This document shows positions 1 to 9,639 of a DNA stretch of 51,944 nucleotides, one piece after another. Position 1 is the first letter of the stretch. Every line of letters starts with the position of its first letter. The notes under the pieces are model-generated. The model was given only the letters and a program-made list of their open reading frames with translations, ran no database searches and had not been told where the DNA came from. A program made the translations under genes and the position numbers. This stretch comes from a virus: IMG/VR virus record IMGVR_UViG_3300042988_000794, positions 1 to 51,944 of that record; one strand, written 5' to 3'.

Positions 1-3000
1 TATCTTATCTTTAGGATTTCTAACATATATACCCTCAATACGAATAAGATCGCTTCCAGAATTTGACTCTATCTGCAAAAACTCCGAATTCAAACTATAC
101 GTTCTTATATTTCTATCAAGAATACCAAGTGGGACGAAAAACTTAACAACATAAGTGTCTGTTAAACTTGGGTGTGCTGTGAATTTGGTTTTATCTGGAG
201 CATATCTTATAGACTCAGCACTAACATCCATGGAAAACAACCCATACAATTGAACAGATTTGTATATATCAGTTGCATTTGCTGCTATAAGTCTGTCTAT
301 ATCATCACAGTTTCTAAATCTAACGCCAACAACACGAGCCCCATATGAAGTATTGATAGTTATGGGTTGGAAAATTGGATTTTTGTATAAGGTTCCATCG
401 GTATACCTTATATCATTACCCATAAACTCAAAATTACCAGAATGTGGGCAAACTTCTTGAAAGACACCCTTCAACCCAAGAGGTATTTTGGCACTGTTGT
501 ATTGTGCTATTTTGTTTGATGTTTTAAATGTTAAGGCGTTTATTCTGGTTAGTGTTGATATTTGATCACCGGGCTCTAAATCATATGTGTCAAGTATGAC
601 AGATTCATTATACCTAAACAACCCAGGTATTGATTTTTCATTACTATCAACTACATCATAACTTCCGTAATAATTTCTGTAGAGATTGTTATTATGCCAC
701 CTCATCTCCGGAACAAACCACTTACGCTGCTTTCCAAAAGGAATTATTATTTTGTCCGACACTTCTTTAGGGGTGCTGAAATTTTCCTTCATCCACGATT
801 CATCGAATGTTATCGTATACCGTGTGGATACTTCCTCAGTGATATTTACACCATCGCCATAAATGAAATTTAAAGATTTAGTATCAACATCGTAATCTGT
901 TTTTGTCGGGTCAAAATTATCAACTATACCACTGGAGTAAAAAACATCAGATTCTTTACTATAGTTATTAAATCTCATCTGCTTATTTTTAAGACCCAAG
1001 AACTTAGGCATCAAGTTAAATTCTTTTTCCGTAGTAGTGTATAACGTCTCATCAGCATCAAGAATATTAATATAGAAATCTTTCAATTCTATTATAGACG
1101 ACCTAACCCCAAAACCATAATGCCCAGCGGAATCAATATAAGTATACTTCTTATCTATGACATCGTTGCCCTCGGCATCATGTGTTAAAATTTGAGAAGC
1201 GTCTTGGTCTAAGTTTACATTCTCAAATAGTATAATGGGTTCTTGGCAAGTTAGTGAATTATAAACATTACCACCCACATCCGAATCGAAATTGTTTTGA
1301 ATTTGTGTTTCTATTTCATTCTTATATAGATATGCCGATATCAAAGAACCAGATGTCTTTACTTCCAACTCATATATGACATCGTATTCCAATTCAGTTG
1401 GACAAGAAGCATTATCAGATTTTATTATTTGGGAATCATATATTGGGAGATTCTTATCACCGGAAATATTTAACTTTTGATAAACGACATTTGCGCCGTT
1501 GTATATAACTTTTACCAAGGTGCATGTTCCACGGGCACCATTAACGATTATTTTATAATATTCGTCAACAGTTGCATACAAATCAACATTAGATTTAACA
1601 CCCCTAAACAAAATAAATACTTCATTTTCAGGGTATTTGAAGTTTTCAAATTTATTAGGATCCTCTATTTTCCTAATAACAAATTTAGACTTCATATCAA
1701 AGTCTTTTACTTTTCTTTCTTTGGTCATTAAAATGCTATCAAAAGTGGAATCTTCTGCACCGTAATAAACAACGGACAATCTTGATCCATTTTCAACTGT
1801 ATCTGGTTTTATTTGTAATACACTACTCTTCCTGATATCACTCCGTGGCGGCGTATTTGGAACTATATCATATACATCAGGTTCCAGTTTATATTCACTT
1901 TCATCAACGAGTATCCTACCATTAGAATTTCTAACATCAAAAATATACGAACCGTGCTTATCAAGTTCTATCTCATGCCACCCGACTTTATCACCTGAAT
2001 AAACAGTAGAAACAACATCTGAAGGATATGAAACCTTTTGTATATCGTGATAATTATCAATTATTATTGAACTAAGGTTTTTCTTTATATAACCTTTATC
2101 AGTCGTACAATTTCCTATTACTCTTATATTATCCCAAACAAAACCATGCTTGTTATTTTCAAAATCAAAACCTATAAAATTTTCGTCTATCTCGCCTATC
2201 GGTGTTTGTCCCCAATTTCGTGTCCAAAGTTCTATGGACTTGGCGTTTATCGTAAACAACGATAGGAACTTCTCTATGTTCTGTGGAGAACCCTTCTTTC
2301 GGAACAACTCTGAAGAAAATATTAAAAATCTACGAAACGATGCTATTTCTTCTTTGCTGGCCTTACCAAGTTTTATTCTATCGTATATGTCATAAGTTTC
2401 AAAGTCATGAATTTTCATATCATAACCTATCTTCTTAGCATAATTACTATCATGTCCCAATGTTAGGGACAGATATTCAAAAAACTTCGGGTTTATCGTA
2501 TCAGCATCCCATAAGTCAAACAGTCCACCGATGTCACTATGTATCTTCTCGAAGAAGTTTGCAGATGCTTTGTAGAAATCAAGAGTTGCGTTGTTTTTTG
2601 TCAATTCCCAAGTTGGGTTGTAGTAAAGTAAATCTTTTAATATTTTAGAATTTACAGTAACATCTAAGTAAGAAGAATCAACGAAGTAAAATTTACGACC
2701 GTCTCCTGTTAAAAATGGCTCACTCCATACTGAAAGTTTTACTTGGTAAACTCCACTTTTGATAAACTTATGATTTATGATGGGGTCTGAATAAAATTTA
2801 CCATCACTGGTTTCCCACTGTATCTTTGATATAGTGTAACATGTATAAGACGATTTATCAATTTCACCGTCTTGAACGTCACCGACGATAATACAACTAT
2901 CAGATGGACTTCCAACTGTTGACTTGCTTATTAATTCAACAATTTCTCCGGCATATGACCCATCCCCAACAACATCTATGATAGATTTGAACATTGACAT
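1..3000 (-). CDS. Baseplate/tail protein with P2 gpI-like domain, partial (C-terminus beyond window)
   Basis: An open frame of 1000 codons reads from an ATG at 3000 to the left edge without a stop, so the C-terminus is missing. The start overlaps the stop of the gp6-like gene by one base (TAATG), showing translational coupling. Residues about 160-255 resemble the phage tail protein I family (P2 gpI): a segment about a protein of given length and position (LWDADTINPKFFEYLSL) followed by ELFRKKGSPQNIEKFLSLF, the family's conserved arm before a short helix. In P2-like tails gpI sits at the baseplate periphery next to gpJ, the counterpart of gp6, and this order is kept here. The rest, beyond residue about 260, is beta-rich and unrecognised. 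It is far longer than P2 gpI (about 180 aa), so it probably carries extra wedge or fibre-docking domains, analogous in position to T4 gp7. Family assignment is fairly sure; the role of the long extension is inference. Confidence 0.65.
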   Translation of the reverse strand, partial: MSMFKSIIDVVGDGSYAGEIVELISKSTVGSPSDSCIIVGDVQDGEIDKSSYTCYTISKIQWETSDGKFYSDPIINHKFIKSGVYQVKLSVWSEPFLTGDGRKFYFVDSSYLDVTVNSKILKDLLYYNPTWELTKNNATLDFYKASANFFEKIHSDIGGLFDLWDADTINPKFFEYLSLTLGHDSNYAKKIGYDMKIHDFETYDIYDRIKLGKASKEEIASFRRFLIFSSELFRKKGSPQNIEKFLSLFTINAKSIELWTRNWGQTPIGEIDENFIGFDFENNKHGFVWDNIRVIGNCTTDKGYIKKNLSSIIIDNYHDIQKVSYPSDVVSTVYSGDKVGWHEIELDKHGSYIFDVRNSNGRILVDESEYKLEPDVYDIVPNTPPRSDIRKSSVLQIKPDTVENGSRLSVVYYGAEDSTFDSILMTKERKVKDFDMKSKFVIRKIEDPNKFENFKYPENEVFILFRGVKSNVDLYATVDEYYKIIVNGARGTCTLVKVIYNGANVVYQKLNISGDKNLPIYDSQIIKSDNASCPTELEYDVIYELEVKTSGSLISAYLYKNEIETQIQNNFDSDVGGNVYNSLTCQEPIILFENVNLDQDASQILTHDAEGNDVIDKKYTYIDSAGHYGFGVRSSIIELKDFYINILDADETLYTTTEKEFNLMPKFLGLKNKQMRFNNYSKESDVFYSSGIVDNFDPTKTDYDVDTKSLNFIYGDGVNITEEVSTRYTITFDESWMKENFSTPKEVSDKIIIPFGKQRKWFVPEMRWHNNNLYRNYYGSYDVVDSNEKSIPGLFRYNESVILDTYDLEPGDQISTLTRINALTFKTSNKIAQYNSAKIPLGLKGVFQEVCPHSGNFEFMGNDIRYTDGTLYKNPIFQPITINTSYGARVVGVRFRNCDDIDRLIAANATDIYKSVQLYGLFSMDVSAESIRYAPDKTKFTAHPSLTDTYVVKFFVPLGILDRNIRTYSLNSEFLQIESNSGSDLIRIEGIYVRNPKDKI

Positions 3001-6000
3001 TAGTCTTCCCTCTTTATTATAACATCACCGATTTTAGGAAATTCATAAGACCCAAACTGAATATCCAAACTATAATTCCATTCCCGAGTTCCATCGGTCT
3101 TCATCGTATCAAATAATGGTTGAAAAACCTTAATGAGCGACGGGTCTTTGGCAACAAGAGTCATGAGTTTATTTCTTCTGGATATATCTATATCAGTGCT
3201 TGATTGTCTAATATTAATATCATAATCATTAGCATTGAAATTGTTGTTTGGGTCTTTATTCAACATCACTTCCACTGATTCAACATAGTCAACCTTTAGC
3301 AATGATACCATATCAGAGTGACTTATCTTTCCGCCAAGGGTATGATTCTTTGGATTGAAAAAATCTTGAACATTCTTTCTCATTTGAGTTTCCACCTGTT
3401 CAGCGGAACCAAATCGTGTCTTTTTATATCTTATTGCCACATCAACCGGAACCCACTTCGCTTCAAGGATTTCATGTTGTGCCCCAAGCATCTTAAATGT
3501 AGACCCATTTAGAGAATTTATCATGGCATCTTTGAGATTCCTGGATATAACATTACTACCGTCTTTATTCAATCCTATGATGAATATATGATTAAACCAG
3601 TAATTTTGATTTCCAGTTATCAATCCTTCACTCTTCGCTTGTTCGTATGATAAAACTTTTGATTCTTGTAGATAATTATTAAAGGTTTCTTTTACATATC
3701 TTTCATAATCATTAAGGGATACATTTCTGTCCTGTCTTATGAAGGAATTGGTTAAATTCTGTCGTATCTCATCTACAGATTCTACTTCATTCCCACCGAA
3801 GGCGTTCTTGTTTTGTATTATTCTAAGATCACCATCCCGCAGTTTTGTTTTTTCAGAATCTATTATACTGGTTATAGTTTTCCCACCTTCAAAATATGCG
3901 GAGGATTTTAGACCAAGAAGAGATACGAAGTTCTTCTCAAATGATATATTAGTAGTATCATTACCCAATATATATTGAGATACAATGATATTATCAGACA
4001 AAACATTCTTAGATATATCACCATCTTTACCTATAGACTTTAACCCCAATATAAATGCTTCTTTGTTCAGAATACTTTCGCCCCAAACTTCACCATCACC
4101 AAATTCTATGATAACTTTTTTATCAGGGTTTACTTTTACAAAGAATACGAGGTTTCCCGGACTAACATCTTCGTCAAATCCAGTTCCAGCACGCTTCCAC
4201 TCATCCCATGTTCCTCTTTCATTCTTAACAAAAACACGAATTCCGTTGGTAGAAATAGTTAAATCATCAACTATAAATCTAACATCCGTTTGAAACTGTC
4301 TGGAAGGATCTAAAGACATCTTCATACCGTTGTTGGAAGAATCTACAACAGTATTTGAATTTATATAAGTGAAACAAACATTTCCCTGAATTAAGTTTGG
4401 AATTTCAAAAGTTTCAGGAACATTGGAAAAGTATAAACCTGGAATCTGCAATTCATTAGAAGATTGACCAGCGAAATCTATTTCTCCGTGCTTTTGGAAT
4501 AGATAATCTTCACTGGAGTCTACGTACCAATCAACGGTTACGATTTCCTTTGTTTGCTCCGCTTTTATAAAGAATCCGTTTGATGTTTTGTTACTGTAGA
4601 AAACGTTCACATTTTTATTTGGTATTAACTGAATAGCATAATTACGCTCATTCATCGGAACATCAAGAGTAATCTCTACACCATTTTCAGCGTCGGATGG
4701 GTTTACAACTATTGTACCACGCTGTCTATAAGCGGATTCCACTTCAACTGGAACCATATCACCACCGAAATAGTTAAATATACTCCAACTTATCTTACCA
4801 GTGAATTCTTTCTCGGTTCTTATTTTAAACCCATATGGGGTTGGATCTTCATACCAAACTTGGATATTTTCATTTGGCGTCAATTGAACCATGTAATTAG
4901 ATGATGAACCTTGTAAATTCAAAGCAGACGGTATAGATTCGTTGAATTCAACCTGAACTTCTTTAAAGTTACCCTCTATAGTTCTCGTGGCGGTCCAAGC
5001 AACATACCCCTCAAATTGAGATTCCGGTTCTATGTAAATGTCAAAACCTTTATCGGTTTTATTTGCATACCATGTTCTAACATTTCCTTCGGGAGTTATG
5101 TTGGTTATATACGATACAATATCTTCATTTTCAGATTTAACAAATGGCGAGTCAAATATTATCCTTTGTAACCGTTCGCCCCTTTGAAAATATAATCTTC
5201 CAGCTTTCTGCTCAGATGTTTTTATCTTTGACTTCTCAACAAACTTCATGTCACCAAATCTCTTACCAGAGGTTGATTCCAATGTCCTTGTGTTTGTTTG
5301 AGGATCGGTATACTTTGTGTTTATTTTGGCAATTGTTATTTGATTGGATATTGGTTCTTGAGAAGTTATCAACAATTGGGCGCCATAATTTGTTTCAGGT
5401 GATAACTCGTCCGTTATTACTAAATGAACATTATATTCTTCAACACCAGTATCCCAAAAATCAACTGGTATTTTCTGACTATATATTACTCCAGAATTGA
5501 ATGTAAATATTTTACCATTTACCAATACTGATAAAGGAGCCGAATTTCCATCCTTATTAACAACTAATTTCATTCTTTCTACAGAATTATCTCTACCAGG
5601 AATAGGGTCATATTCAATACGGCAACTTTCCAGATTTCTCAATCCAGTAACACCGACATAGAATCTATTATGTGACCGCATCTCATCTATCTTTAAACTA
5701 TAAAACGCTTCAGTGGAATCTGTTGGTTCCAAAGTAAAGGTACATATAACATCATCCTGTTTATCGTTTATAACATTGGATGATTCCGCTATTGTCAAAT
5801 ATGGTGACGATGTTGATGTATCAAGATTAAATACAAGAGCATACGATGTATTTGGGACAAGAGTAGAACCGTATTCTTGGGTACGAATGGTCTTGTTAAA
5901 AGGTTGTCCAACGCTTTGGTTGTCTGACTTATTTGTTAACGGATAGTTTTCAGTATCAAACCCACGATAATTATCCGATGAATTCTTTTTTATTATTGAT

Positions 6001-6608
6001 AATGGTTTTGTTAAAGACAATGGTAATGTTATAAAGGTCGGATCCAATCCTATGGTATTAGCATCCAATCGGAAGAATGACTTTGGAGCGGTAAATGGTA
6101 GGACATAACCCCGATACCGTATGTCTTCCGCCTGTAATTCTCTTATACCAAACCCTTTAACAATATAAACAACTGGAAGTGGGTTTGTGAAACTAAAAGA
6201 AGAACCATCTGGTGAATCCACAGTTGACGGGAATATTGAATAAGCGGGTATCTCTATATACTGCGAAACTTTACCATAAACATATCCTGGATTCAGTGAA
6301 CCAATAACATCAACGGTTGACGATGTTTTTCCACGGGCCGAATATCTGAGAGTATTTCCGATTTTATTGAGAGATTTATAAAGTTTAGCAGTATCTTTGA
6401 ATATTTCATTAGCAGCGGCGTGTGTATAAAATGAATTTTGTGAACCCTGCATAGCAAGGAGTTCCATGAGAACTCTAATATTAGAACCTTGAACTTCAAA
6501 ATCTTTGAAGGTATTGGTTTCTCTGAGGAAGTTTTCATACTCAGTTAATTTCTCAGCGAAATCAAATGTTGTATAATCCAAACTTCTTTTTTCTTTTGAT
6601 TGTTGCAT
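3000..6608 (-). CDS. Baseplate wedge protein, T4 gp6 / baseplate J-like, enlarged
   Basis: 1202 aa. The N-terminal 110 residues (TTFDFAEKLTEY, ...EVQGSNIRVLMELLAMQGSQN, ...NEIFKDTAKLYKSLNKIGN) are typical of the T4 gp6 wedge subunit. Near residues 836-843 FGDGEVWG and at 935-972 NAFGGNEVESVDEIRQNL and RNVSLNDYERYV are baseplate-J/gp6 signatures. gp6 dimers form the inner iris of the baseplate and link wedges to the hub. The protein is almost twice T4 gp6 (660 aa). The excess includes three related beta segments at residues about 497-540, 573-612 and 659-697, each with a pattern like NxxVxxWYxNKTxxGFxI ending in a W-containing strand, which look like tandem small beta-domains inserted in the middle. 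It lies directly after gp25 (1-nt gap) and before the gpI-like gene, the usual wedge order. Function is confident; the purpose of the repeats is not known. Confidence 0.88.
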   Translation of the reverse strand: MQQSKEKRSLDYTTFDFAEKLTEYENFLRETNTFKDFEVQGSNIRVLMELLAMQGSQNSFYTHAAANEIFKDTAKLYKSLNKIGNTLRYSARGKTSSTVDVIGSLNPGYVYGKVSQYIEIPAYSIFPSTVDSPDGSSFSFTNPLPVVYIVKGFGIRELQAEDIRYRGYVLPFTAPKSFFRLDANTIGLDPTFITLPLSLTKPLSIIKKNSSDNYRGFDTENYPLTNKSDNQSVGQPFNKTIRTQEYGSTLVPNTSYALVFNLDTSTSSPYLTIAESSNVINDKQDDVICTFTLEPTDSTEAFYSLKIDEMRSHNRFYVGVTGLRNLESCRIEYDPIPGRDNSVERMKLVVNKDGNSAPLSVLVNGKIFTFNSGVIYSQKIPVDFWDTGVEEYNVHLVITDELSPETNYGAQLLITSQEPISNQITIAKINTKYTDPQTNTRTLESTSGKRFGDMKFVEKSKIKTSEQKAGRLYFQRGERLQRIIFDSPFVKSENEDIVSYITNITPEGNVRTWYANKTDKGFDIYIEPESQFEGYVAWTATRTIEGNFKEVQVEFNESIPSALNLQGSSSNYMVQLTPNENIQVWYEDPTPYGFKIRTEKEFTGKISWSIFNYFGGDMVPVEVESAYRQRGTIVVNPSDAENGVEITLDVPMNERNYAIQLIPNKNVNVFYSNKTSNGFFIKAEQTKEIVTVDWYVDSSEDYLFQKHGEIDFAGQSSNELQIPGLYFSNVPETFEIPNLIQGNVCFTYINSNTVVDSSNNGMKMSLDPSRQFQTDVRFIVDDLTISTNGIRVFVKNERGTWDEWKRAGTGFDEDVSPGNLVFFVKVNPDKKVIIEFGDGEVWGESILNKEAFILGLKSIGKDGDISKNVLSDNIIVSQYILGNDTTNISFEKNFVSLLGLKSSAYFEGGKTITSIIDSEKTKLRDGDLRIIQNKNAFGGNEVESVDEIRQNLTNSFIRQDRNVSLNDYERYVKETFNNYLQESKVLSYEQAKSEGLITGNQNYWFNHIFIIGLNKDGSNVISRNLKDAMINSLNGSTFKMLGAQHEILEAKWVPVDVAIRYKKTRFGSAEQVETQMRKNVQDFFNPKNHTLGGKISHSDMVSLLKVDYVESVEVMLNKDPNNNFNANDYDINIRQSSTDIDISRRNKLMTLVAKDPSLIKVFQPLFDTMKTDGTREWNYSLDIQFGSYEFPKIGDVIIKRED

Positions 6609-6609
6609 T

Positions 6610-7002
6610 TTATAGCGCCTGTAGTCTAAAGTTTATGGTATCTCTCGTTTGTGTCGCACGTATACTATATGTAACTCGTATCTCATATGAAGAAGTATCA
6701 TCGTCCATTATAACATCAATAGCAGAAGGTATTATTCTCGGTTCATATCCTATATTCATTTCTATATCTTTTCCTATCCGCATAGCGGTATTCTCATTAT
6801 AAGGCTCAAAAAGATAAAGATTCAAATTACATCCAAACTCAGGATTTAACGGACGCGATCCTTTTACAGTATTTATGATGTTAAAAATAGACTGACGAAT
6901 GGCTTCCTCGTCCCCCTTCATTGATATATCTTTATCAACACCCAAATCCATATTGAATGGTAAGTCATTGTAAAGAAATTGTCTCTTTAGTGAACGGGGC
7001 AT
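6610..7002 (-). CDS. Baseplate wedge protein, T4 gp25-like
   Basis: 130 aa, close to T4 gp25 (132 aa). The sequence has the family layout: an N-terminal Phe-rich arm (RQFLYNDLPFNMDLGVDKD), a helix EAIRQSIFNIINTVKGSRPLNPEFGCNL, where the R/K-G-x-R-x-x-P-x-F-G-x-x-L motif is diagnostic, then LYLFEPYNENTAMRIGKDIE and a beta hairpin TYSIRATQTRDTINF. gp25-like proteins are the core wedge subunit binding gp6 and nucleating the sheath in all contractile tails. The gene starts a wedge operon (gp25, gp6, gpI-like) and is preceded by an exact T4-late-type TATAAATA box with a GAAGGA ribosome site between box and ATG. Confidence 0.9.
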   Translation of the reverse strand: MPRSLKRQFLYNDLPFNMDLGVDKDISMKGDEEAIRQSIFNIINTVKGSRPLNPEFGCNLNLYLFEPYNENTAMRIGKDIEMNIGYEPRIIPSAIDVIMDDDTSSYEIRVTYSIRATQTRDTINFRLQAL

Positions 7003-7020
7003 AAATAATCCTTCATAGAT

Positions 7021-7028
7021 TATTTATA
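7021..7028 (-). promoter_or_regulatory. T4-type late promoter box TATAAATA
   Basis: Reading the minus strand, TATAAATA lies 18 nt upstream of the gp25-like ATG, in the 40-nt gap after the gp5-like gene. The T4 late consensus is TATAAATA with transcription starting a few bases downstream; a short leader would still carry the GAAGGA site. It would allow the wedge genes to be transcribed separately from gp5. The box is an exact match by eye; function is inferred from position only. Confidence 0.55.
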
Positions 7029-7042
7029 CGTTTGTCTCTTTA

Positions 7043-8674
7043 TCAACCTTCAAGATCGAAGAAAGTAAAGGTCGATGGTGGGGGTGTGTTAATAGGAGGC
7101 AAAGACTGCCCACTGAATACTTCAGTATATGCAGGTGGGTTTGGCGTTTCTAAGGTAGTAACCGCTCCCGTAACAAATACAAGAGGTGTTGGTGGAACTG
7201 GTGGAGCGGGTGACAAAGGAGTTCCGGGATATGGTGCCGAGAATCCAGCAATTGGACCTGGGAAGCAACCTGGATGGCGAGCGTTTACCACCTGCGCATT
7301 ACAAGTTTTATCGCCACCAAACCCACCAGCATCTATTCTAAATTTAGAACCACCGTCAACATGGAAACCTCCAGGTTTGGAGGTAACGCTATATTGCATA
7401 CACTTGAAAGAAGTTGTTGTAGCATTTGTAACATTCATTGAAGTACCGGTCTTTATATTGAACTCGGTACCAGCCTCAAATGATATAGACTTCGCTGCTT
7501 TAAATGCTATTTCATCATCACATGTGACCGATGTTTTCTTAACAGCATGTATATTCAAAGTAGCATCTGTCTTCATGAAAATATCTTTATTGGCATGTAT
7601 TTGTATCTGGTCCGTAGCATGTACATTGGTTTTACCCTTTGTATCAATGTTACAATCGCCCTTTTCGACGATAATACTTACATTTCCCTCACGACATACA
7701 ATGCCGACATTCTTTTTCACACTTACCTGACAATCACCATCAATCTGTACAGATTTAGATTTTTTGACAAATACTTCAAAATCACCACCTATATGCAATT
7801 CATAATTATTTCCGACCAAATGCTCAAAATCATTAGCAGTTCCTTTTTGACCGCTATTCTTAAACTCATTATTACCAACCATTACTTTACGCTGACCATT
7901 ATGCTCAATATATTCAATGGTTCCTTTATGAATGATATAGTGTTTCTCTAAACCTTTCTTATTAACGACGATATGTGTTACCCCACCTGGACTGGTGTAA
8001 CTCGTTATATGATAATTTTCTATATCATCTATATTAAATATCTCTAATTTTGGTTTTTCATTGATTAATTTTAACTTAGCATTTTGAGTTGGAATATCGG
8101 TTCCCTTATGCTCAATGCTGTCCAAAATCTTTTGGAACTCGTCACGCCAGTAGTTAACATTATCACGCTTAATCTTTATGTCGCTAACTATTTTATTCTT
8201 TTGACTAACCCAATCGTCTTTTTTAGGAGCAGCAGCCCAGTAGTGAGGGCGGGTGTGGTCGCCGTTTTCAAAGAAAACCCAAACCATAGAACCTTTACGC
8301 GGAACCCCACCGAAATAACCACCCGTTCCTTCTTTTTTCATGACGGTATCTACGAAATCTTCCGTCAAAGAAGTTGTATTCCTTGGCGGTGGGGAAAATG
8401 TGCTTCCCTCTGGAGAGTATCTTTTTGGACTCCCATCCTCTTTACAATCTAAATTTTTACCACCGGAGTAGTTAAGAGCGAGACAAGGCTCCGCCCATGG
8501 AAGATGATCAACTGGCGTTTCTTTATCATCAAGTGAATGCATTCCAAGTATTCTTACCCTAACACGACCAATATCAATTGGGTCGGCGTTATCCTCTACG
8601 ATAGCACGATAATTTCCTTGGAATGTAAAAACATCACTTCCAATATCACTGATGTCTGCGCCAATTGGTGTCAT
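7043..8674 (-). CDS. Baseplate hub spike, T4 gp5/VgrG-like, without lysozyme domain
   Basis: 543 aa. Residues about 18-150 form a gp5-type OB domain (YRAIVEDNADPIDIGRVRVR, LPWAEPCL, ...GGVPRKGSMVWVFFENGDHTRPHYWA). Residues about 230-450 are short repeating beta strands (IHANKDIFMKT, FKAAKSISFEAG, FNIKTG) typical of the gp5/VgrG triple beta-helix needle. The last 75 residues are Pro/Gly-rich and end in a short hydrophobic tip (TFTFFDLEG). T4 gp5 carries a lysozyme domain between OB and needle; here that interval (150-230) is a short charged, coiled-coil-like linker with no lysozyme motif, so peptidoglycan cleavage must be done elsewhere. It is followed by gp25 and preceded by a small unknown gene. 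The tip could bind a PAAR-like protein or itself be the point. Confidence 0.82.
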   Translation of the reverse strand: MTPIGADISDIGSDVFTFQGNYRAIVEDNADPIDIGRVRVRILGMHSLDDKETPVDHLPWAEPCLALNYSGGKNLDCKEDGSPKRYSPEGSTFSPPPRNTTSLTEDFVDTVMKKEGTGGYFGGVPRKGSMVWVFFENGDHTRPHYWAAAPKKDDWVSQKNKIVSDIKIKRDNVNYWRDEFQKILDSIEHKGTDIPTQNAKLKLINEKPKLEIFNIDDIENYHITSYTSPGGVTHIVVNKKGLEKHYIIHKGTIEYIEHNGQRKVMVGNNEFKNSGQKGTANDFEHLVGNNYELHIGGDFEVFVKKSKSVQIDGDCQVSVKKNVGIVCREGNVSIIVEKGDCNIDTKGKTNVHATDQIQIHANKDIFMKTDATLNIHAVKKTSVTCDDEIAFKAAKSISFEAGTEFNIKTGTSMNVTNATTTSFKCMQYSVTSKPGGFHVDGGSKFRIDAGGFGGDKTCNAQVVNARHPGCFPGPIAGFSAPYPGTPLSPAPPVPPTPLVFVTGAVTTLETPNPPAYTEVFSGQSLPPINTPPPSTFTFFDLEG

Positions 8675-8686
8675 TAAATCACCCTA

Positions 8687-9244
8687 TTAGTAGAAAAATA
8701 CATTCCAAACTGCTTGACCTTCGGCATTCTTACTCTCCATAACAGATAAACCCCTATACATCCATGTTTCCGATTTCCCATACTCTATGAGATTTCTATA
8801 TTCAGCGGGAGTCGCTGGTATTTCAACAATATGTCCCGACATAACTTTAATATTTGGGTTTACACTTTCGGTGCGTGGTTGTTGGTTTATTTTACTACCC
8901 TCGGGTGGAACATTATTCTCGGGGCGAGGGCCGCTTTTAGCTTCTACGGAAACTACATTATTATGCGAAGGTGTTACCTGCTGTGTTTGATTTGGGATAG
9001 AAACATCTATAAAAAGAGACGGTATTTTTTCACGCCACTTAGAGAAAAATTGTTTGAATACATCTGTTTCTTTATGAGCGTTAATGTATTCATATATTTT
9101 TTTACGGCACCCACATTTTGGATTATCCTGAAACGATACAACATCTGCCTTTATATCGGGTGCTATACTAAGTAAATCTTCTCTATATTTATCATCAGTT
9201 CTTATCTTGTCAAGAAAAAGTGGAACGTTGAGAACTTCTGGCAT
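8687..9244 (-). CDS. Unknown protein preceding the hub spike
   Basis: 185 aa, ATG at 9244 with an AAGGAG site. I do not recognise the family. Residues 1-75 are helical and charged with a KCGCRKKIYEYI segment, whose paired cysteines might bind metal. A Pro/Asn-rich linker (about 85-130) follows, then a C-terminal compact segment (SGHIVEIPATPAEYRNLIEYG...WMYRGLSVM) ending in aromatic WNVFFY. It is 12 nt upstream of gp5 and 10 nt downstream of the membrane-protein gene, so it is co-transcribed with the baseplate genes. A structural or assembly role is plausible from position alone. Confidence 0.6.
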   Translation of the reverse strand: MPEVLNVPLFLDKIRTDDKYREDLLSIAPDIKADVVSFQDNPKCGCRKKIYEYINAHKETDVFKQFFSKWREKIPSLFIDVSIPNQTQQVTPSHNNVVSVEAKSGPRPENNVPPEGSKINQQPRTESVNPNIKVMSGHIVEIPATPAEYRNLIEYGKSETWMYRGLSVMESKNAEGQAVWNVFFY

Positions 9245-9254
9245 TTTAATCTCC

Positions 9255-9548
9255 TTATATTATTTCTTTATCTACTAATATACAAGTTACAAAGTGTGTA
9301 ACCAATCCGCAAAATATATTCGAAACCACATAATACGCCCCAATTTCATAAAAAGGATCACATATTAGTATCGAACACACAACACCAAACCAAAACGACA
9401 TGCATTTCGGACATAACCAAGGTTTTCTTAACATCGGATAATCTGCCATTTTATTCCGCAATGGTCTGAAAATATCCGAGTCGGACCACATCTTTGTTAA
9501 TGATATGGATGCGACTAACATAAAGAAAAGCATTAGTAACGGTATCAT
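9255..9548 (-). CDS. Small membrane protein with CPKCxxFWxG motif (DUF1360-like)
   Basis: 97 aa with an N-terminal hydrophobic segment (residues 1-17), a central LRKPWLCPKCMSFWFGVV motif leading into a second segment, and a third near the C-terminus. The CPxCxxFWxG arrangement is typical of small phage/bacterial membrane proteins of the DUF1360 type. A second copy with CPMCLGFWVG occurs at 23452-23805 in this window, so the family is duplicated. No good ribosome site precedes the ATG at 9548; the alternative is the internal Met at residue 6. It is the first gene after a strong terminator. Function unknown; the paired cysteines may hold a metal or a disulfide. Confidence 0.6.
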   Translation of the reverse strand: MIPLLMLFFMLVASISLTKMWSDSDIFRPLRNKMADYPMLRKPWLCPKCMSFWFGVVCSILICDPFYEIGAYYVVSNIFCGLVTHFVTCILVDKEII

Positions 9549-9573
9549 GATTCTTATTATACTCTGTCTTAGA

Positions 9574-9581
9574 TATTTATC
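9574..9581 (-). promoter_or_regulatory. Possible late promoter box GATAAATA
   Basis: On the minus strand GATAAATA begins at the last bases of the terminator T-run and sits 25 nt upstream of the ATG at 9548. It differs from the T4 late consensus at the first base only. A terminator followed directly by such a box is also seen at 32554-32590 with an exact match, which is why I list it. A TATAAT at 9555-9560 nearer the ATG is an alternative. Confidence 0.35.
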
Positions 9582-9613
9582 AAAAAAAGAAACCCGAGGG
9601 TTACTCGGGTTTC
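9582..9613 (-). terminator. Rho-independent terminator
   Basis: A perfect 10-bp stem, GAAACCCGAG pairing with CTCGGGTTTC (9589-9598 with 9604-9613), encloses a 5-nt loop. On the minus strand it is followed by seven T residues (9582-9588). It lies 26 nt after the stop of the 84-aa gene and so ends that transcript before the baseplate operon. On the plus strand no T-run follows, so it is directional. Confidence 0.9.
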
Positions 9614-9639
9614 TTAGTAGTTATATTATAACTTTATTA

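Noticed and set aside
7032-7730. Plus-strand frame of 232 codons opposite gp5
   Set aside because: Lies over well-supported gp5 codons; no ribosome site; composition reflects the Pro/Gly-rich complement.
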